In this document: positions 61,772-64,000 of the stretch, piece after piece | How positions within the stretch are numbered: the first letter of the stretch is position 1 | How the letters are laid out: each line of letters starts with the position of its first letter | NCBI RefSeq assembly: GCF_013407925.2 | Contig: NZ_CP060201.1 | Location: 6,557,001-6,621,000 of the forward strand | DNA from: Pseudomonas protegens | Lineage (GTDB): Bacteria; Pseudomonadota; Gammaproteobacteria; Pseudomonadales; Pseudomonadaceae | Reading direction: 5' to 3' | DNA length: 64,000 nt | Translations under genes and position numbers: made by a program | The notes under the pieces: model-generated | The model's database searches: none | What the model was told of the DNA's origin: nothing | Seen by the model: only the letters and a program-made list of their open reading frames with translations

Positions 61772-62788
61772 GTGGCGGTAGGCGTACCAGAAACTGACGT
61801 GTTCGCGGCAGCGGACGCGGTGCTGGCCCGTGGCGAACGGCCGACGGTAGAGCGCGTGCGCCTGGAGCTCGGGCGCGGCAGTCCGGCACGGGTCGGCGCG
61901 CTGCTCGACCAGTGGTGGGAACAGTTGGCCGGGCGCCTGCGCGGCGAAACCCGCTTGCCGGGGCTGCCGGCGGAGGTGACACAGGCCTTTATAGCCATCT
62001 GGCAGCAGGCGACCACCCTGGCCCAGGGTGTCGTGGAGCAGTCACTGGCCGGCCAGCGTCAAGTGTTGGCGGAGGAGCGGGAAGCGTTGAGCGCACTGGA
62101 AGCCCACGCCCGGCTGGATGTGGCCCAGGCACGTCAGCAGGTGGCGGAAGCCGCCGCCGCGCGGCGGGGTGCAGAGACCCGACTGACCGACCTGGAGCGG
62201 CTGTTGATCCAACGCCAGGTGCAGATCGACGAACTGCGTGCCCAGCGTGACGAACTCCAGGCGCAGCGCGACGAAGCGCACACACAGCTGGCCGAGGTGC
62301 GTCAACACTTGCACGAAACCCGTGAACAGGCCGAACAAGCGCGTGTGGAGCAACAGCGCTATACACGCAACGTCGAGGATCGGGCCTATCGTGAAATCGA
62401 CCGTGCGCGCGAGGAAGCCAAAGCGCTAGCGGCACAACTGAAGGAGGCTGGCGGCCGGCAACAAACCCTGCAGCAGGACCTGCAGGCGAGTCAGGCAGCA
62501 TTGGCAGAGGTGCGTGAGCAGCGCGGTGTTGCTCAGGCGCAATGTGAAGCCTTACAGCGCGAGCGTGATCAGGCCCTGGAGGCGTACACTACAGCGTGCG
62601 AGCAGCAACAGGTACTGCAACAGCAACAACACTTGACTCAGCGTGAACTAGCCGAGTTGCGCGAGCAGGCTGCTGCCTCACGAGCACTCGCAGAAATTCT
62701 TGACCAACAACTTGCGGGGGCTACTACCGGCCACGCCCCTGAAGGGCGCAGTCGATCCGCTCGAAAGTCGACCCGAAAAGATACCTAG
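61772..62788 (+). CDS. tnpT: TnpT-like cointegrate resolution protein (KfrA-type, coiled coil)
   Basis: A 338-residue protein starting with GTG at 61772. Residues 1-110 form a KfrA-like DNA-binding domain (GERPTVERVRLELGRGSPARVGALLDQWW). The rest is one long coiled coil, rich in Glu, Gln, Ala and Arg (for example LRAQRDELQAQRDEAHTQL), with a basic tail. Size and layout match TnpT of Tn4651-family transposons, which helps TnpS act at the rst site. Here tnpS is missing beside it; a tnpS-like gene with a broken tnpT lies 22 kb to the left. The leader is nearly identical to that other copy, pointing to rearrangement between related elements. Confidence 0.75.
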   Translation: MAVGVPETDVFAAADAVLARGERPTVERVRLELGRGSPARVGALLDQWWEQLAGRLRGETRLPGLPAEVTQAFIAIWQQATTLAQGVVEQSLAGQRQVLAEEREALSALEAHARLDVAQARQQVAEAAAARRGAETRLTDLERLLIQRQVQIDELRAQRDELQAQRDEAHTQLAEVRQHLHETREQAEQARVEQQRYTRNVEDRAYREIDRAREEAKALAAQLKEAGGRQQTLQQDLQASQAALAEVREQRGVAQAQCEALQRERDQALEAYTTACEQQQVLQQQQHLTQRELAELREQAAASRALAEILDQQLAGATTGHAPEGRSRSARKSTRKDT

Positions 62789-63005
62789 AACGAAAGGCGG
62801 TCAACGTCACTTAAGGGCAGCGTGGGTCCATTTCCATCCACTGTATCTTTGCATGCAAATCGACATCTGGTGATCATCCATTGCTGTACCCTCATCGAGT
62901 GATGGCACAGTATGTATTCGCACACGTGTAGACGCTGAATCAATCGTAGAATTTCCGCAGCTACCGTCGAAAAGACAGTAGTTTGTGTTCGCTGGAAGCA
63001 AAACG

Positions 63006-64000
63006 ATGATTACCTCGAAAACGTACCTTGACCCAGTACTACCTGAAAATCTGCCCGACTCAATCATCCAGGCGGCAGATCTATTACCGCGCAAGGCAGA
63101 GTTTCTTGCTGGGCGGCTCGCTAATGAGACATCGAAGCAACTAGTAGGGTTGTTGCGCATCACTAATACCTACTTCTCAAACCTAATTGAAGGGCATCGA
63201 ACCGAGATCGCCGACCTCCAGGCTGCTCGCACAGCAACGAGTCAGGAAAGAAAGGGACTCAAAGACCTTGCCGTCCAGCACATGACGCAACAAGAGGTTA
63301 TGGAGCGGCAGCTTCGCATGCGTCCAGTGGATAGCTTCTCTGCCATATTCGATCCTAATTTGATCGCCGCTATCCATCGTAGGCTGTTCAAGTCCGCCTC
63401 CAGGGAAGAATTGACTTTGGATGATGGTCGCATGATGGAGCCAGGCAGACTGCGGGCTGAAGAGAATGAGCAGGTCCAGGTTGGTGCATATGTCGCTCCT
63501 GCTGCCAGCGCTGTAATGCCCATGCTTCAGCACCTGCAACTGCACTACGGACGAATAAAGGATCCACGGCGCCAACTGATTGCTGCTCTAGCAGGCCATC
63601 ACCGGCTAGCGCTGGTACACCCTTTCCTTGATGGTAATGGCCGGGTTATTCGGATGCTCACCCACCTGCAGCTTGTTTACCTTGGACTAAAACCTTTCCT
63701 CTGGTCACTGTCTCGTGGCCTGGCTCGGAGACAGGATGAGTACTACCGCTTCTTAGCTTTGGCTGATCGCCCTCGTGAAGGTGACCATGATGGTCGTGGC
63801 CAACTCTCACAGCGTCACTACTTCACTCTCATCGAGTTCATGCTGGATGTTTGCCGCGACCAGATTGAGTACATGACGACCTCCTTAAATCCGGCCAGGC
63901 TTCGCGAGCAAGTTGTTCATGCATTCTCAACGGATCCTGAGCTTCGTCGTGCCGGTATCAGGCCCACTACTGCAGCTGCTGTGTTGGCTCTGCTCACCCA
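63006..64000 (+). CDS. Class II Fic family protein (partial, runs off the window)
   Basis: An open frame of at least 331 codons from ATG at 63006 to the edge. An N-terminal inhibitory helix SNLIEG matches the (S/T)xxxE(G/N) motif near residue 56, which defines class II Fic proteins. The Fic core HPFLDGNGRVIR with the catalytic histidine is intact, and a flap region is seen before it. Fic proteins usually transfer AMP from ATP to target proteins, and the inhibitory glutamate keeps this in check. The C-terminus probably holds a winged-helix domain, cut off here. It lies beside transposon genes, 217 bases after tnpT. No gene is evident in 62789-63005. Confidence 0.85.
   Translation, partial: MITSKTYLDPVLPENLPDSIIQAADLLPRKAEFLAGRLANETSKQLVGLLRITNTYFSNLIEGHRTEIADLQAARTATSQERKGLKDLAVQHMTQQEVMERQLRMRPVDSFSAIFDPNLIAAIHRRLFKSASREELTLDDGRMMEPGRLRAEENEQVQVGAYVAPAASAVMPMLQHLQLHYGRIKDPRRQLIAALAGHHRLALVHPFLDGNGRVIRMLTHLQLVYLGLKPFLWSLSRGLARRQDEYYRFLALADRPREGDHDGRGQLSQRHYFTLIEFMLDVCRDQIEYMTTSLNPARLREQVVHAFSTDPELRRAGIRPTTAAAVLALLT

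Noticed and set aside
1..64000. tRNA, rRNA or CRISPR arrays
   Set aside because: I found no cloverleaf-like or rRNA-like segments and no spaced direct repeats that I could support by reading.

Overview
The window looks like chromosomal DNA of a fluorescent-group Pseudomonas. It has a high-GC backbone with short overlapping operons, an Fbp-type ferric iron importer, an Sco/PCu(A)C copper pair, a RocS1/RocR/RocA1-type regulatory system and chaperone-usher fimbriae. Genus and group are inferred from gene content only. The backbone is broken by AT-rich and decayed accessory DNA at about 33.3-40 kb and 60-63 kb.

Layout. 1-13.7 kb is mostly housekeeping: the end of a tyrosine recombinase, an fbpABC-like iron transporter with a candidate Fur site, a short glucosaminidase followed by a lipoprotein (a candidate type VI effector-immunity pair), an azlCD transporter with a small lesion at the gene junction, an outer-membrane barrel, an alpha/beta hydrolase, a methyltransferase, copper-delivery proteins, a Nudix protein, a LysE exporter, an AraC regulator and a crotonase.

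33.26-13.72 kb (minus strand) is one eight-gene run of about 19.5 kb. It begins with a 111-residue protein, then a membrane-anchored protein, a 1191-residue beta-rich protein, an endonuclease/exonuclease/phosphatase-fold protein and a 3475-residue protein with LysM-like modules. It ends with three tightly coupled genes: a 169-residue protein whose C-terminus is six perfect 13-residue repeats with two cysteines each, a DegT-type PLP enzyme, and a kinase-fold protein resembling SelO. This trio looks like a new class of ribosomally made, post-translationally modified peptide (RiPP) pathway and is the main discovery candidate.

33.3-40 kb is accessory: a DUF2251 protein, an AT-rich tniA-tniB-tniQ transposition module, a tnpS-like tyrosine recombinase and a broken tnpT. 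A second, intact tnpT lies at 61.8 kb. Both tnpT copies are preceded by the same GATAA-7 bp-TTATC site, but the 7-bp spacers differ.

40.6-59.9 kb forms a surface-adhesion block: two adjacent but differently ordered chaperone-usher operons, gene remnants, and a BvgS/RocS1-like hybrid kinase, an EAL response regulator and a LuxR-type response regulator. Related TTCCTAC-centred motifs lie upstream of both major pilin genes and between the two response-regulator genes, so the Roc-like system probably controls both fimbriae and itself. The right end holds transposon and plasmid debris, tnpT and a class II Fic protein that runs off the window.
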